Source of the DNA: Holacanthus passer
Lineage: Eukaryota > Chordata > Actinopteri > Pomacanthidae
NCBI GenBank assembly: GCA_025331565.1
Contig: JAFREQ010000030.1
Span: forward strand, 7,562,501 to 7,626,500
DNA: 64,000 bases
Direction of reading: 5' to 3'
This document shows, piece after piece, positions 1 through 11,859 of the stretch. Both the position numbers and the translations under genes were made by a program. The first letter of the stretch is position 1. Every line of letters starts with the position of its first letter. The notes beneath the pieces were generated by a model that made no database searches, was not told the DNA's origin, and was given only the letters and a program-made list of their open reading frames with translations.

Positions 1-414
1 CTGGAGCACTTTGGCAGGGAAGGTAAGAAAATCAGGAAACGTACAATGCCATCTTGTCAATCTTTCCTTTTCCCTGCCATTTAACACAGGGAGTCACAAA
101 CACTGTTTTACATTACTTTAAAGTTGATTAGCTGACTGAATGTCCTCTGTTTAGTCTTAAACATCATCATTTAGACCATTGTAATAAAACTAAATCACAC
201 TATGGAAAGTATTATATAGTATAAAAGTATATAAGGGAACAGGGGACAGTCCTTTGCAACATCCAACAGTATGAGCACTGTCATAATGAGTGTAGAAAGT
301 TGCTAATTGGGAGATAAAAGAACACAGCAGGACTCGGACAAAGTCCAAATAAAGCTCATTTGTTTTAACAGAGGAAAATAGGATACCACCGAATTACAAG
401 AAAATGAGAATGTC
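1..414. other. AT-rich non-coding DNA
   Basis: No open frame or recognisable repeat is visible. The stretch is AT-rich single-copy-looking DNA. Confidence 0.4.
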
Positions 415-600
415 AGCTTCAAATTAGAGAATGTTGTATTTATTTGCCAGGACAATTACTTAGGGCCAATTAGGGCCTGCCGCCAATTAGCCTCTCTGAC
501 TTTGAAAATAAATAAGTGCATTTTCTGGAGCTGTTTACAACAGCTGTCTGCTAATAATTACTTGGAACATTCGTTGCAGCCTTGCTATTTCTAGATGTGG
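415..600. promoter_or_regulatory. Candidate conserved non-coding element, AATTA-rich
   Basis: This block has no repeat character. It holds five AATTA cores (about 422, 453, 468, 485 and 556) and an E-box CAGCTG at 541-546. AATTA is the core site of many homeodomain proteins and CAGCTG is bound by bHLH proteins. A clustered developmental enhancer is an inference only; AT-rich DNA can produce such motifs by chance. Confidence 0.25.
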
Positions 601-872
601 GTTCTGGTGATGTGATATTTTTCTTGTTTGATTTGGGGGTTTTTTGTGGCACATGTGCTGGATTCTGTTATTTATGATGGTTATTTTAATTCTTCAAGAA
701 TTTAGTCTACCATGGCTTTTTGCAGAATACAGTTCTTCTCCACTTGCTGATATACATCATTTTGACGTGTATTTATTGTATTTTCTCAAGTGACTTTCCC
801 TCTCATTCTCCTGCCCACACTCATACACATTTCCTCTTCCGTAGAAGGTTTATGATGATTGGTGCATCCTAT

Positions 873-880
<8 letters not shown>

Positions 881-922
<42 letters not shown>
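881..922. repeat. (GT)n microsatellite
   Basis: Uninterrupted GT dinucleotide run of about 42 bp. The histidine/threonine-rich frame across it on the other strand is an artefact of the repeat. Confidence 0.97.
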
Positions 923-924
<2 letters not shown>

Positions 925-1478
925 CCTGCAGTGCAGTGTACAGTGCAGTGTCCAACTACAGGACCAATGGCGCTGCATAGTGACTGATGAGCTAGATGCA
1001 GGGAGGGAATAGAATTAGAATTGAGAATGCCATCCACACACACACTGACATATGAATCACTGAAAGATATGCAGATTCTATTCTCCTGACCTGGAATTAT
1101 TTTTTTTTAATCAAATGAAGCTCTAGTGTAAGTTCAGCCAGGAAGACAACAAAGCTTTCTTGGTCTCAGGCTATTTCTCATCTTTCCTCCTGCGCATGCT
1201 CGTGCACATTTCCCGCTGTCAGTGTTGGGTTAGGGTTAGTCAATGGAAATCAGCTGTCTCATCAGCTGATCTCTTCCATCAGATAGTACGGTGTCCCACC
1301 CTCATCGCGAGCCAATCATCTTTCTGCTCTCTTTTTAAAATACAACCTTTCTCTGCCCCTAGTTCTTTCATGCCATTGATACAATAATGCCGTCAATTCA
1401 GTTTGTTTATAGCAAGCTTAAGGTCTATTTGGCCGTCATTGCTTTTCATGATATCAGACTCAGACATAAGTCCCATTC

Positions 1479-2707
1479 ATGGAGGATTACTTGCATCTGT
1501 CTCTACGTCACTGGCAGCCCAACGCTGCGTTAGGATCACTACTCGTCAGGAGGATACAAGATCCTGGAGATCCTAAGAGCTCAAGGCATTATCCCAGCAC
1601 CAGTTTTGGAGCTCTCTTAGTTGCAAGCCTCGGCCAACAATGTGATCCTCAATCTACGGTCCGGGAGGAAAAATCTGTCAAACCCATGACCCTTCCACCG
1701 CTCCTGGTCGGAAATGCAGTAGGAGAAGCAACCATTCAGTTGCTCCAGCCAAGCTCCAGTAAGCATGTTTCTGCCGGCTCGCATTCTGATCAGCAATCAC
1801 TATCATCAGAGATCGCCCTGACTGCCACCGTACAGTCCCTGGTTCACTCTGTACAGTCAATTAATGATTGCCTCCTATTACCGGAGAACCCATAAGCCTT
1901 ACCGACCCATGGACCAGCTCCGACATCTGCTCCCCAACCATCTACTCTTCATCCAGCTCTGCAGTCAGGCCTCAACACTGGCCTCTGCCGACTCTGCTCC
2001 CAGATCAGGTAGGACATACGTTCCTCCTAGTGCAAACATTTCTCCTCGCCTGAGATCAAAATATTGCAAGGCAAAGACATTAACCTGATTATCCTCATTC
2101 TGACATCCCCGGAGGGTGAAAATAAAGTGTAGTAATCACAGCAGTAATTAAACCCACCAACCCCAGACTCCAGATCTCCAGATATGTCAACTGGTGACAG
2201 CGATTTGCTGCGTATTTCCTGAGCAAAGACATGAACCAGACACAAATCTGGCTCTGATTGGTGTCCTAAATCTCAGATAGGAGGGTAACATTTTTGACCA
2301 ATACCACAAGTCTCTTCAGCAAAGCTGCATTTTACATTTATCATTCAGACTGCCACCTAAACTGGTCAGTCCTTGAATCAGATCTGTTGGTCATGATTGT
2401 GGGGGTTCGCAGCTGTCTCATGCTCTACCTGCAGCAGCAGGTCATTCAGCTCCCCTCTGCCCGGATCCCCTTTTTTCCCCAGCAAGATCCAAGAGCCAGC
2501 CTAACTTCCCAAATTCCCAACTCTCTCTTCCTTCAGTACAAGTGTTTTTATTCATCAACCAGCCTCTGTGCACTTTCCCCGATTGCCTTTTCTTCACATC
2601 CGCAGCCGATGCAAGGCGGCTCACCTGAAGTCCTAGAGCCCACTGACGTACTGCTTCATACAGAACCACCGCGGTTCAAAGACTTAATCCATCTCTCTAT
2701 CCTATAA
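1479..2707 (+). pseudogene. DIRS gag-like remnant
   Basis: Two partly open frames cover this stretch: one of 138 codons from 1479 and one of 137 codons from 2294. A segment near 2020-2085 (ISPRLRSKYCKAKTLT) and one near 2320-2400 (AFYIYHSDCHLNWSVLESDL) resemble the conserved C-terminal part of fish DIRS Gag, where an aromatic-rich FY-YH block is followed by a tryptophan and an acidic DxDL block. Stops separate the two, so it cannot make an intact Gag. The first 400 bp are assigned only by position. It lies directly upstream of the RT-like region. Confidence 0.5.
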
Positions 2708-2759
2708 TGTCCAGGCTCTCGGATCCGACTATCTTCTCATCCTGATTCTACACCTGTTG

Positions 2760-3760
2760 ATCATTTACTGAGTGGTCTCTCACAGGGATCCCGCTCCAGC
2801 TTAGTATCATCATTGTCCTCTTCTTTCGAGTGCCAACGTCCACAATCCTCCATTATAGATGCAGAAATAGTGTCTCAGCTATGTAAAGGGAACTGCATAA
2901 AGGTTACTTAATAGGCCATGGGTTTTATTCCTCCCGAGACATTTTCTCTTCATTATTTCACATGGACAATGCAATCAAGCTATTAAACTAGCGGGTCACG
3001 GTGTATGTCCCTCGACAGCGGACATCCAGATGCCTTTGAAAAATACCAAATCTTCCTTCGCAGTGGCATTTTTCAGCTTAAATGGGAATTCCAGCCGTAT
3101 TTCGCTGTGCGCCTCACGTGCGAGCATGAAGCAGCACGTTCATTTTAATCAGCTGGCTGAGGCTCTTTGCTGGATTCTTTCATATATAGTTTGAGTCAAA
3201 AAACTGTCTGGGGTCACATAAAAATTTTCTGGTCATTACACCCACCACAAGCCATTAAAGCCTCGCTTCCAACGGAGAAAAGAAATTATAAATTGGACAG
3301 GCATTTACCGATTCAAAGAGGTAACTCTCTCCTTGGTAAGCACAATGCACGGTATTCCTCAAGAGCGCTGATTTATTTCAACTTCCTCCGTGCTCAATCT
3401 GCATGACGTCATACCGGTCAAAGCGGGCTGTTACTCTGATCTATAATTCTGCTGTAGCCGGCTGTCTCAGTGGATCAGTGTTACCCTTTTCTATGACGAT
3501 CTGATCTATTCCTCTGACTCCATCAAGTTGTTCACAGATGCTGCGCCCTCAACAGGCTTCGGTGGGTATTTAGCACTGTATGAGATTCATCCTATCAGTG
3601 TAGTGCGTCACCTGTGGGGGAATTCTGGACTCGCAAATGCATTGCCGCCAGTGCTCAATGAAGCAGTCATAGGTATCATTAATAAGGTCACTCTCCTGTC
3701 CCAAAACAATGCCATTCATGAGACTCATATCATCTGTCAAGCCAAGCCATAGCATTGGCT
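2760..3760 (+). pseudogene. DIRS reverse transcriptase / RNase H remnant
   Basis: Short frame-shifted pieces follow the DIRS RT in order. They include DAEIVSQLCKGNCIKGYLIG near 2857-2916, an LSTADIQMPLK block (about 3011-3045) equivalent to the palm segment before the first catalytic aspartate, FNQLAEALCWILSYI near 3137-3185, and FYDDLIYSSDSIKLFTDAAP (about 3488-3550) leading into RNase H. Several in-frame stops and shifts make it non-functional. DIRS elements replicate through a circular intermediate and integrate with a tyrosine recombinase, which is not seen here. Confidence 0.75.
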
Positions 3761-3809
3761 TCACTCATCAATCAGCATTGGGCTATGTCCCTAAGCCATA
3801 GCATTGGCT
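3745..3809. repeat. Two copies of a 16-bp near-palindrome
   Basis: AGCCATAGCATTGGCT occurs at 3745-3760 and again at 3794-3809, 49 bp apart. Each copy is nearly self-complementary (AGCCA...TGGCT). They lie just downstream of the RNase H-like remnant, where DIRS elements carry their internal and terminal repeat sequences. That role is inferred. Confidence 0.6.
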
Positions 3810-3830
3810 AAAAGTTGCCACCACCACCAC

Positions 3831-4129
3831 CAGTGTCAGGACTCCGGAGGTTTATCCAGCGACAGCTCGGACAGTAATTCTTCAATGAAGACGTCTCCCC
3901 CCAGAGTCCAAAACCCCCAAAAGACTCTCTGTCAAGTTTCAATATCATGTCACTTGTTGTACTAAATTATCTTTCCTTGTTTACTTGTCTCTCCTGGTTG
4001 AACTGTAAGTGTTTTCACTTTCACTTTCGCTCTGTGAGTTTGTTTAATTCATTGCTGTCGGTATTTACATACCACCGCAGGCTAATGTGCAGCCTGTTAT
4101 AAGTACATCAAAGCAGTCAGGATCTTTGG
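3831..4129. other. Non-coding DNA
   Basis: Nothing recognisable beyond a short (ACC)n stretch at its left edge. It separates the DIRS remnant from a LINE fragment. Confidence 0.4.
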
Positions 4130-4500
4130 ATGTATATTGACTGCGATGTTTTCAGGACTGCTACCAAAAGTATGGATGAGTGGCTGTGACGACATTCATC
4201 AGCTTCTGTGAGGACTGCTGTGTACCATCATGCACCAAGAAGAGGTGTCTAGGAGTGGGGATGGGGACAGGTTTAGAGAGACAAAGTACAGGTTTAGCAA
4301 GGAGGTGAGAGAAGCTAAATGACTGTATTCTGAGAAACTTCAGCACCAGTTCTCAGCCAAAGACTCTGCTTCTGTCTGGAAGGGGCTCTGACAGATCTAA
4401 TTTTTCAATGTCTTTACCAATGGGTCAAAGTACTATGGGTGACGTGAAAGGGCTTGCTAGCCCTGACATACCCACTGAGAAGTAACATTCAACTCTGCAG
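4130..4500 (+). mobile_element. Rex1-type LINE fragment (region between endonuclease and RT)
   Basis: Reading across two frameshifts and a stop, the + strand gives the linker found between endonuclease and reverse transcriptase in Rex1-type elements: a CEDCCVPSCT block near 4215, a GLERQSTGLARR-like stretch, then EKLQHQFSAKDSASVWKGL near 4330-4390. No 3' tail follows, so this is an internal fragment. Family assignment is by recalled similarity. Confidence 0.55.
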
Positions 4501-5579
4501 CGACACAGAACTTTTACACATTTACTGTGTTGTTCAGTCAAACCACCCTTGACCCTGTTTCAAATAGCAGGCAACTGTACACTCCCTACCAAGCACCTAC
4601 ATGACAGCCAGGCATTTCTCAAGAGTTGTGGGGAGCAAAATGATGTAAAGGAGCTAAAAAAAATACAAGATAAGTTAAAAGCAAAATGAATATTAAGTTT
4701 GTGACTCAGTCAGTGACTCTGAATGATTTCTAGGTCTGTGTGTGTCTGTCAGCCCATTGTGGAGTTATTCTGCTTCCAAGTGACCAAGCAAACAAAAAAA
4801 ATCTTTATATATAATCTATATAAGATAAACCTTTATTCGTACCATGTATGTACACACACTTTTACTAACACTGTTTTCTATTCCTTTATTTATGAAATAG
4901 CTTCAGTATAGTTGTTTGAAGTAGCCCAGAACTTGCTTATCTTAGCTTACAATTATGACAGTGAACAAATTTATTGTTTCAACTGTTAAAGTAAGTGTTA
5001 CTTGAGAATTTTGTCAATTTAAGTCCAATCACCCTGTGTCATCATGAATGTAAGGTTTCGAGAAGGCACTGTGTCTTTATACAATGCCTCTTTCAATTTT
5101 AGGATCATTTGAGCCGCTGCCATCATTGCCATATTTTCCTGCCATCAGTCTATCCATTACTTCCATTTTATTCCTCTCTGTTACTCATGCTGTCCATCTG
5201 TCCATCCCTGCTATGATCATCATCCGTTGCGCCTCGTGTCAAACCTTCCTCTCACTATCTATCTGTCAATCCCTCTATTATCTATCCATCTCTACTTTCT
5301 TGAGGCTTTTTAGTGTTTTTCCTGCTTTCAGAAATCATTGCCTCGATCCCTATGGGGAAATTTTTCCTGATAAAATGTCACTCACACACACTCACATGCA
5401 AACATACTCATAAACACTTAACCACGCACACACACTTATATACACACAAATACACACATGCACGTATCCAAAAAGCCTGTATTTGTCCTAATAAAATGTC
5501 AAGCCGGCAGCAAAATGAACTGTAATGACTTTCAGGCTGTACTAATGGCCAATAAATCCTGGATTAGGATGCTCACACG

Positions 5580-5580
<1 letters not shown>
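4501..5580. other. Non-coding DNA with CA-rich stretches
   Basis: AT-rich and without a credible gene. 5383-5462 is a degenerate ACAC/CACA-rich stretch. 5075-5300 is pyrimidine-rich with scattered ATCTATC-like words. Confidence 0.4.

Positions 5581-5636
<56 letters not shown>
5581..5636. repeat. Compound (CT)n(CA)n microsatellite
   Basis: A CT run of about 29 bp passes directly into a CA run of about 26 bp. Confidence 0.97.
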
Positions 5637-5639
<3 letters not shown>

Positions 5640-7944
5640 TACAAACACACCCACACAGGGTCATGTTTCATGGCGTGCTGCGCTGGGTTCATTCAGGAGT
5701 CAGATGGGTAAAGTTTTAAGCTGTTTTCTGCTGTTAATGACTGTTGTGCTGACTTTTATAATAACAGCATGGAAAGGAATCAGCAGGAATTAGCATGCTA
5801 GGATCATTTAAACCAATGATTCATGATGACTGGGGCTTGAAGCCAAACACACACACACATATACACTTACACAGACACACAGATTCATACACACACACGC
5901 AAATGCTTCCATCGGAGAATTCCACTTTATGACAGTTCAGAGTCATTTTCCGGCAAAATGTACAAAATAAAATCCCGGAAGCAGCGTCTCTGTCGTCTTT
6001 CATTATCAGCCAAGTGATGGATGCATTCCATTGCTATATTTTAAAGAAAATCAGCAGGATCAAGTGCAAATGAGAGATGAAATTGTGTGAGATATTTTAG
6101 GGGGGATTTCTGCTGTATTAGACAATATGTGAAGAAGAATGATGAGTGAGATCACAGGGAGGGATGATTTGGTAGTAACATCAGGTCATCAGTCAGGATA
6201 CATTTTAGTTCAGGGAAACTGAGCTTTATCAGGATTGAGAGAAAACAATATTTACTACTAACTATCTAAAAGAGTTGAGTAAAAAACAGATATACATGTA
6301 ACAGATTTGTATAACTCCAAATAAGGCGATATAAAGCAATTATTAGCATTATGTACAGTATGTATAGATGAGCTTCATGCAGTTTGCAATGGTTAGAAGC
6401 TGATATGGGAAAATGATTAACCACAATTACATCTTTACTTTTCTTTTTAGACATCTGTCAATTTATACATGCCTGAACAAAAAAAAAGGCTGAAACTCCT
6501 CTTCCTTGTCCTATTTTAGTAGAGAAATAATAAAGTAGCTTGGGCCCATTTCACCAGATTTGCAACATACAAACCACAAGTTTTACTAATCCAAACTCAT
6601 TTTTTTGCAATTTACAAGCAACAATAATTTGTGAACATCATGCTGCCACAATTTGTGATCTGTGAGTAATTGCTGAGTAATTGAAACAGGTCACTGGTTA
6701 GCACTGGAACAGAGAGTCTGTTTACTCCTGCGCTCTGTGAACACCTACAACCATAAAATATTTGCATATGAAAAAGTAGTATTATGCCAATTTCACAGTT
6801 TAGTTCTCTTTTTTTCTGTTGTCAGGTCACTAAACAAGTGCAAAATAGTTATTGAATATTGAAGTTATATATGCTCTCAGTCTTGCAATTGTTGCTTGCA
6901 CATTGTAGATATATTTGCAAGTACTACAGGACTCTTACATGCTCCTGCATGGGTCACAAGTATGGAATTGGCTTTACTGGAGAAATGAAATGAAATGTAA
7001 ACTTGCCAGCTTAGTTTGTGTTTTCAAATTAGTCTGTTGGCACATTCTGGTAGCCTCACGCATAGGATATACACCAAAGCCACAGCGACCGCGGACCTTT
7101 GTTGCAAGTTTCCTGTTTCTGTATTGAATAAAGGCAAAAAAAGTAACATCCAGCAGTTCAGACCTCTGTACTGGTGGTCATGATATCAAAGGCCGTGCAT
7201 GCTACTTTGTTGAAAGCTGAAAGGACATCCACGGTTTTCGAGTTACATTTACATTACATTACATTACACCCAGTTTCCCATTAGTTGCGGTGTAACCATG
7301 GCAGCCTCTTTTTGTGCCTTCACAAAATGAAATCAGTGCATGCACATTTTAACAGAGAAGAGAAGGGACGGCAAAGAATATTTCTTGCATGTTGCACATT
7401 CAATAAGCAGAGCAGATTTGGGAGGAACTATTTGTGGATGCCCTTTGGACCCCAGCTCTTCACACAACACTCTAGGAGTTTCTGGCTGAGTGAAGCAAAG
7501 AGAATTCCTAACCAGATTGCTGATGGAGACTCAGACAAAGAACTATGGGATGATGGTCATGTGGAGGAAACATTTGTGGCAGAGGAGGATAGAGAGAGCG
7601 CACAGGAGGCACCTTAACCTGAGGGAGAGCAGAATGATATTCACTGTCACCCACTGCAGGTAAACAATTTTGGGTCCCAGAATGAAATACATAGATTCGT
7701 ACAAAAAAGTAAAATGAATAAATAAATAAAGACAATAACAAGCTACAATACAAAAAAAAGAATTTTTAACATATTTTCATTTGCTGCAAGAAGGATTGCC
7801 ATTTCTTTGACAAACACTAGGTCAAGTTCCAATGATTATCTTCAGGTTATTTTATTGACACTCAGACTTATTATCAGATATTTAAAGTAGTAGTAAAGTA
7901 TGAACACAGCATACAGACTGAGGCTTCATGCCTTGGTAACAAAT
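5637..7944. other. Non-coding DNA, one unrecognised open frame
   Basis: Mostly AT-rich sequence with a CA-rich patch at 5848-5905 and an (ACATT)n patch at 7243-7267. A 110-codon open frame at 7285-7617 (+) has an acidic C-terminal third, but I recognise no domain, and it has neither a splice context nor conserved neighbours that would support a gene. Confidence 0.35.
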
Positions 7945-7971
7945 TTATATATATATATATATATATATATA
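7945..7971. repeat. (AT)n microsatellite
   Basis: AT dinucleotide run of about 27 bp. Confidence 0.95.
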
Positions 7972-8797
7972 ACAAATACAGTAGTGATCACCTCTATAAT
8001 AAATGTAAACATACTCTGCCCTTTAATAATAACTACAATATGCTGTTGTTGTATTGACTTCCTTGTATTATTTACATTTTGTGCAACATTTCACATACAT
8101 ACAAATGTGTCCACTTTATCAAATTAGCAATGACACCTTTTTATCGTAAATATGTTTTCTGTGTATATTTTATGTATGTACAGTTGCAATTAAAATATAT
8201 TTTGTTTTGCATTAGTTTTAATGTTTAGTTTTATTTTTGTATGCTTTGGTAATATGTACATAACCTATTATTACTGTATTTATTATTTTTTACTGATTGT
8301 GGCTATATTTAAGCCTATTATGCCAGGCAAGAAAGCAAGTTTCCACCACTTATTAGTGATTATTATTATTTATTTGTAGGCAAGTTGTTGTGTATAAATG
8401 TAGAGACATTTATAATTCACTGGGGGGAAACAAATACATATCCTGTATTTAACCATTTCTCCATTTGAGGAGAAATTATGATAAAAAATTAAAATAAAAC
8501 AACTAAAACCACATAATAATTAAGCAAACAAACAAACCTCTTGTATGAGCACAGTAAACAGAAATTCTAATACTGAAATTGTCACACATATAAACATGAC
8601 CTTTCGAAAAAATTACATAGCTGTTGTATTTTTGGTTTTGTCCAATGCACTTTTTGTGTCAAATTTTTAATTTTATTGCATCATTATCTTTATTTCCTCA
8701 TTGTATTTGTGATTATTTATGTCTCAGTTCACCATTGTGGTTACTATTTGTTAAAATATGGTCAATGTAATACCTCTCTTTTTATTATATGTATAAT

Positions 8798-8800
<3 letters not shown>
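7972..8800. other. Very AT-rich non-coding DNA
   Basis: Nothing recognisable; strongly AT-rich. Confidence 0.4.

Positions 8801-8842
<42 letters not shown>
8801..8842. repeat. (AT)n microsatellite
   Basis: AT dinucleotide run of about 42 bp. Confidence 0.96.
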
Positions 8843-8845
<3 letters not shown>

Positions 8846-9819
8846 TTAAGGTTACTCATCTATACTGTGCACCTCCTTATGCTATTGTGACACTTGAATA
8901 AATGTTATCCTATTGTACCCTATCTTAATGTAGTTTAGCTGTTCTGGCTTTTGTATGGTGAGTGTACAACTACAATAACAAAAAGCATTTCTGCATTTCA
9001 AACATAGTGTAATGCTGTTTGTTGGCTGGGCAGTAAATTGTGAATATATTGAACAGCTCAGACACTTCCACTAAGAGCACAACAGTAGAGGTAATCATTT
9101 TTTACTTATATAGATAACATATTGTACAATTGAAAGCATTTTAAAGGTTAAAAAATGTAGAATGCTTTCTGAATTCTCTACATATTGTACAAGTCAAAAG
9201 AAAAGGTCTGATAAATGTTCATGAAAAGGTTTTTAAAATTCATATGAAATAAATAAATTGGGAGAGGTCTTCATTCTGCAAAAAAAAACCTCAAACAAAC
9301 TGATTGTGTAAGAAGCAATGAAAATCAGTGATTCAGACGTTAACTTACATAGTGTGCTTTAAAATAGCTGCTAAATTGTTTTTAATTTTTTATTCTAAAA
9401 AAAAAAAAAAAATCTTCCCAGCTGGCTTAATTGAAGGCAAACTGACCTTCACCGTGATCGGGTCAGGGCAGTATATTTATCACTAGATGACCTCTTACAC
9501 CTCTTACAAAGTTAGAATTACACACACACATACATACAGTGACAAACAGGCAGGTTCATTTGGAGTGTGATACAGGACACAAATGTGTAGTGCATATGAC
9601 TAGATAGACTGATCAGCAGTTTGAGCCTACTCCACTCACATCTGTAATTTCCATGACCACTGAACCCTAGTTGACAAGCTGTCAGTGGAGCAGGAGAAAA
9701 AAGACATCTTACAATTCACTAGTGTGTATTTGAATTGACTCTGTGTACATGAACGATTCAACATAAACACAATTCCTTCTCAAATCTCAACCCTAGAATT
9801 ATCGTACTGTAGGTTTGTG
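8843..9819. other. Non-coding DNA
   Basis: AT-rich, with a poly-A run at 9398-9412. About 9417-9500 is a less AT-rich, repeat-free block that could be a short conserved element; I see no gene. Confidence 0.35.

Positions 9820-9854
<35 letters not shown>
9820..9854. repeat. (TG)n microsatellite
   Basis: TG dinucleotide run of about 35 bp. Confidence 0.96.
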
Positions 9855-9857
<3 letters not shown>

Positions 9858-10299
9858 GGCTGCATACACTCACTGTAATTGTCTAAAAGGAGGAGGGTTG
9901 AAGTTCCTCTGCTGCATGAAAACTGCAAAGTGCTTATTTTTCATTTTCCCACTCTGCTTCCTGCTGAGTGTTTCATCACCTCTGGGAAAACAAACTCCCA
10001 AAACTCCCCACCTCATAGTAAATATAATATTTATATGGAAGTAAGCCCATTTGAATAACTTTGCCCCTGATTCAGTAAACAGAGCAGTGGTTGAATAGTT
10101 AAGTGTTGAGGGTTTGCAATCAAACAATAAACTTGATGTATGACCTATTTTTTGAAGATATCATAGATGACTATAGATAAGTAGCAAGAGATCATATGAA
10201 AATACATATTATACATATATATGACATAGGAGAGATCTTATGAAAATTTTACTTTAATATTCAGAAAACATGGAAGGCATCATTGCTAATGTCACCACT

Positions 10300-11230
10300 G
10301 TGCACACAGGGAAAAAGGTAGGACCCAAATGCAGACAGGCCAAGCTGGTGCAGTTCAATTAAGTAATTTGAATGCAAATTAAAAAAAAAATTCTAAAGGC
10401 TTATGGAGATTTTGAAGCAGGCAAAGGTCAAATCTAAATACAGACTGTCCAAATCGAACAGGGAACAAGTATTAAAAAAATCCAACCACACCAGATGATG
10501 TCCCGGGAAACTAACGACAGATCACCAGGAATAAACACTCAGGCGAATGGTCTTGGGGCTGGACAGGAGAGGAGTAGGGGAGGGGTTGGGGGTTGGACTG
10601 GGGCCAAGCAGGAAACCTCAGGTGGACAGCCTGAGGGCAGGGCAGAGGCTGAGCAAGAGACCTCCGATGGATGGCTTGGGGTCAAGCAGCTCTGGAGGGT
10701 GGCAAGGACGCAGAGCCAAAGGGTGGAGTTGGTCTGGAGGGCAACCAGGAGCCAGGGTTGAAGGACAAAGCAGCTCTGGTTGGCCACCAGGATGTTGGCG
10801 ACGGAGGTGGAATGGCTCTGAAGGATGGGCAGGGAGATAGGCAGAGCTACTCTGGAGGATGACTTGGAGGCTGTGAAGTAGGCGGGACTGCTCAGGAGCA
10901 TGATGTAAAGGCTGGAGGTCAGGACCAAGGATTGCTGGAGCAGCAGATCAGAGCAGGAGGCCAGCAACAGGATGGCAGTGACAGGGAGAGGAGGACAGTC
11001 ATGACAGGGAGACTGGTAGGTGAGCAGGTGGAGCCAGAGAAACACAGGAACTAAGAACTGCTGCAGCTCAGGAACAGAGGACTGCAGCTGCTCAGGAATG
11101 GGTGATGGCCAGGACCTGGGACCAGGACCGGGTGTTGGCCCCCAGTCGGGAACAAGGAACTGATGTGTGCTGGACACCTAACAGGGCTGGTGGCAGCTGA
11201 GGCTCTGGGTCACTGGGCAAGCTAAGGCTC
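10300..11230 (+). repeat. G-rich low-complexity block, possible degraded interspersed repeat
   Basis: Base composition switches abruptly from AT-rich flanks to purine-rich, GC-rich sequence dominated by CTGGAGG, CAGGAAC, GGACAGG and GCAGCTC words. Long frames on both strands (212 codons at 10539-11177 on -, 97 codons at 10547-10840 on +) are low in complexity and have no recognisable domain. The leading segment (10315-10500) resembles AGGACCCAAATGCAGACAG-type starts common in fish LTR or non-autonomous elements, but I cannot name a family. Confidence 0.35.
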
Positions 11231-11658
11231 ACCCATACAGTCTAATGCAATCCAGCCACCCTGCAATATAATTCTTGCAATGTTGAGTTTTTGTTAACAC
11301 TGTGTCAAGATTTGATTTAACTATGGTCAGTTTTAGAGGCTGCGGTTGGAGATGCTGCATTATATTGAAAGGTGTTCCTCGTGCTTTCTTAAATATATGA
11401 GGGGCACAGTATAAACAAAACCAAAAAAAGAAAAAAATAATATTTATCAGTTTGACCAGGAGTAACTTCCTTTTATGTTATGAGAAATGTCATAACACAG
11501 TAAGCATAATTTCAAGAAGACAAAGCTGCTGTACATGCTAAGATGATAGCAAAAGCTTCAAACTAATTAGAAAGCAGACTGTAGGGGGGAGAGAGGTAGC
11601 AGCTGGGGGTTTGTGAATCCTGCTATGGACAATAGTTTGAGCCTTTAGCTGTTTGTGT

Positions 11659-11811
11659 GTCTGTCTCTCTCTCTTTGTGTGTGTGTGTGTGTGCGCGTGT
11701 GTGTATCAAATGCCACCAGCATTTTTCTAATCCACAGGGACACAACTTGGCACCCACTGGAACCTTCTCTCACTGTGACAGTTTCAGTTCACTGATTCAC
11801 TAGGGGTGCAA

Positions 11812-11857
<46 letters not shown>
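11659..11857. repeat. Two (GT)n microsatellites
   Basis: A CT/GT-rich patch at 11659-11704 and a clean GT run at 11813-11857. The valine/cysteine-rich frame over the second is a repeat artefact. Confidence 0.95.

Positions 11858-11859
<2 letters not shown>

Larger units (their letters stand above)
1479..3830 (+). mobile_element. Degraded DIRS-type tyrosine-recombinase retrotransposon
   Basis: The + strand carries, in the order expected of DIRS elements, a gag-like region and then a reverse transcriptase/RNase H-like region, both broken by stops and frameshifts. The best landmarks are a stretch around 3510-3580 reading like the DIRS RNase H start (FTDAAPSTGFGGY at about 3531-3569) and the helix LYEIHPI just after it. 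No tyrosine recombinase region is visible, so the 3' part is missing or decayed. The element ends near two copies of a 16-bp near-palindrome (3745-3760 and 3794-3809). The family assignment is recalled from known fish DIRS proteins. Limits are approximate. Confidence 0.72.

Noticed and set aside
4821..4843. TAAGATAAACCTTTATTCGTACC resembling an antisense Rex1-type tail
   Set aside because: Only about 23 bp match and the CCCACTGTGGG core is missing.
7285..7617. 110-codon open frame with acidic C-terminus, considered as a piggyBac-like N-terminus
   Set aside because: No catalytic region or TTAA-flanked termini nearby; similarity is only to a charged stretch.
10539..11177. 212-codon open frame on -
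   Set aside because: Low-complexity, repetitive leucine/serine/proline content in a G-rich island with competing frames on the other strand; no recognisable domain.
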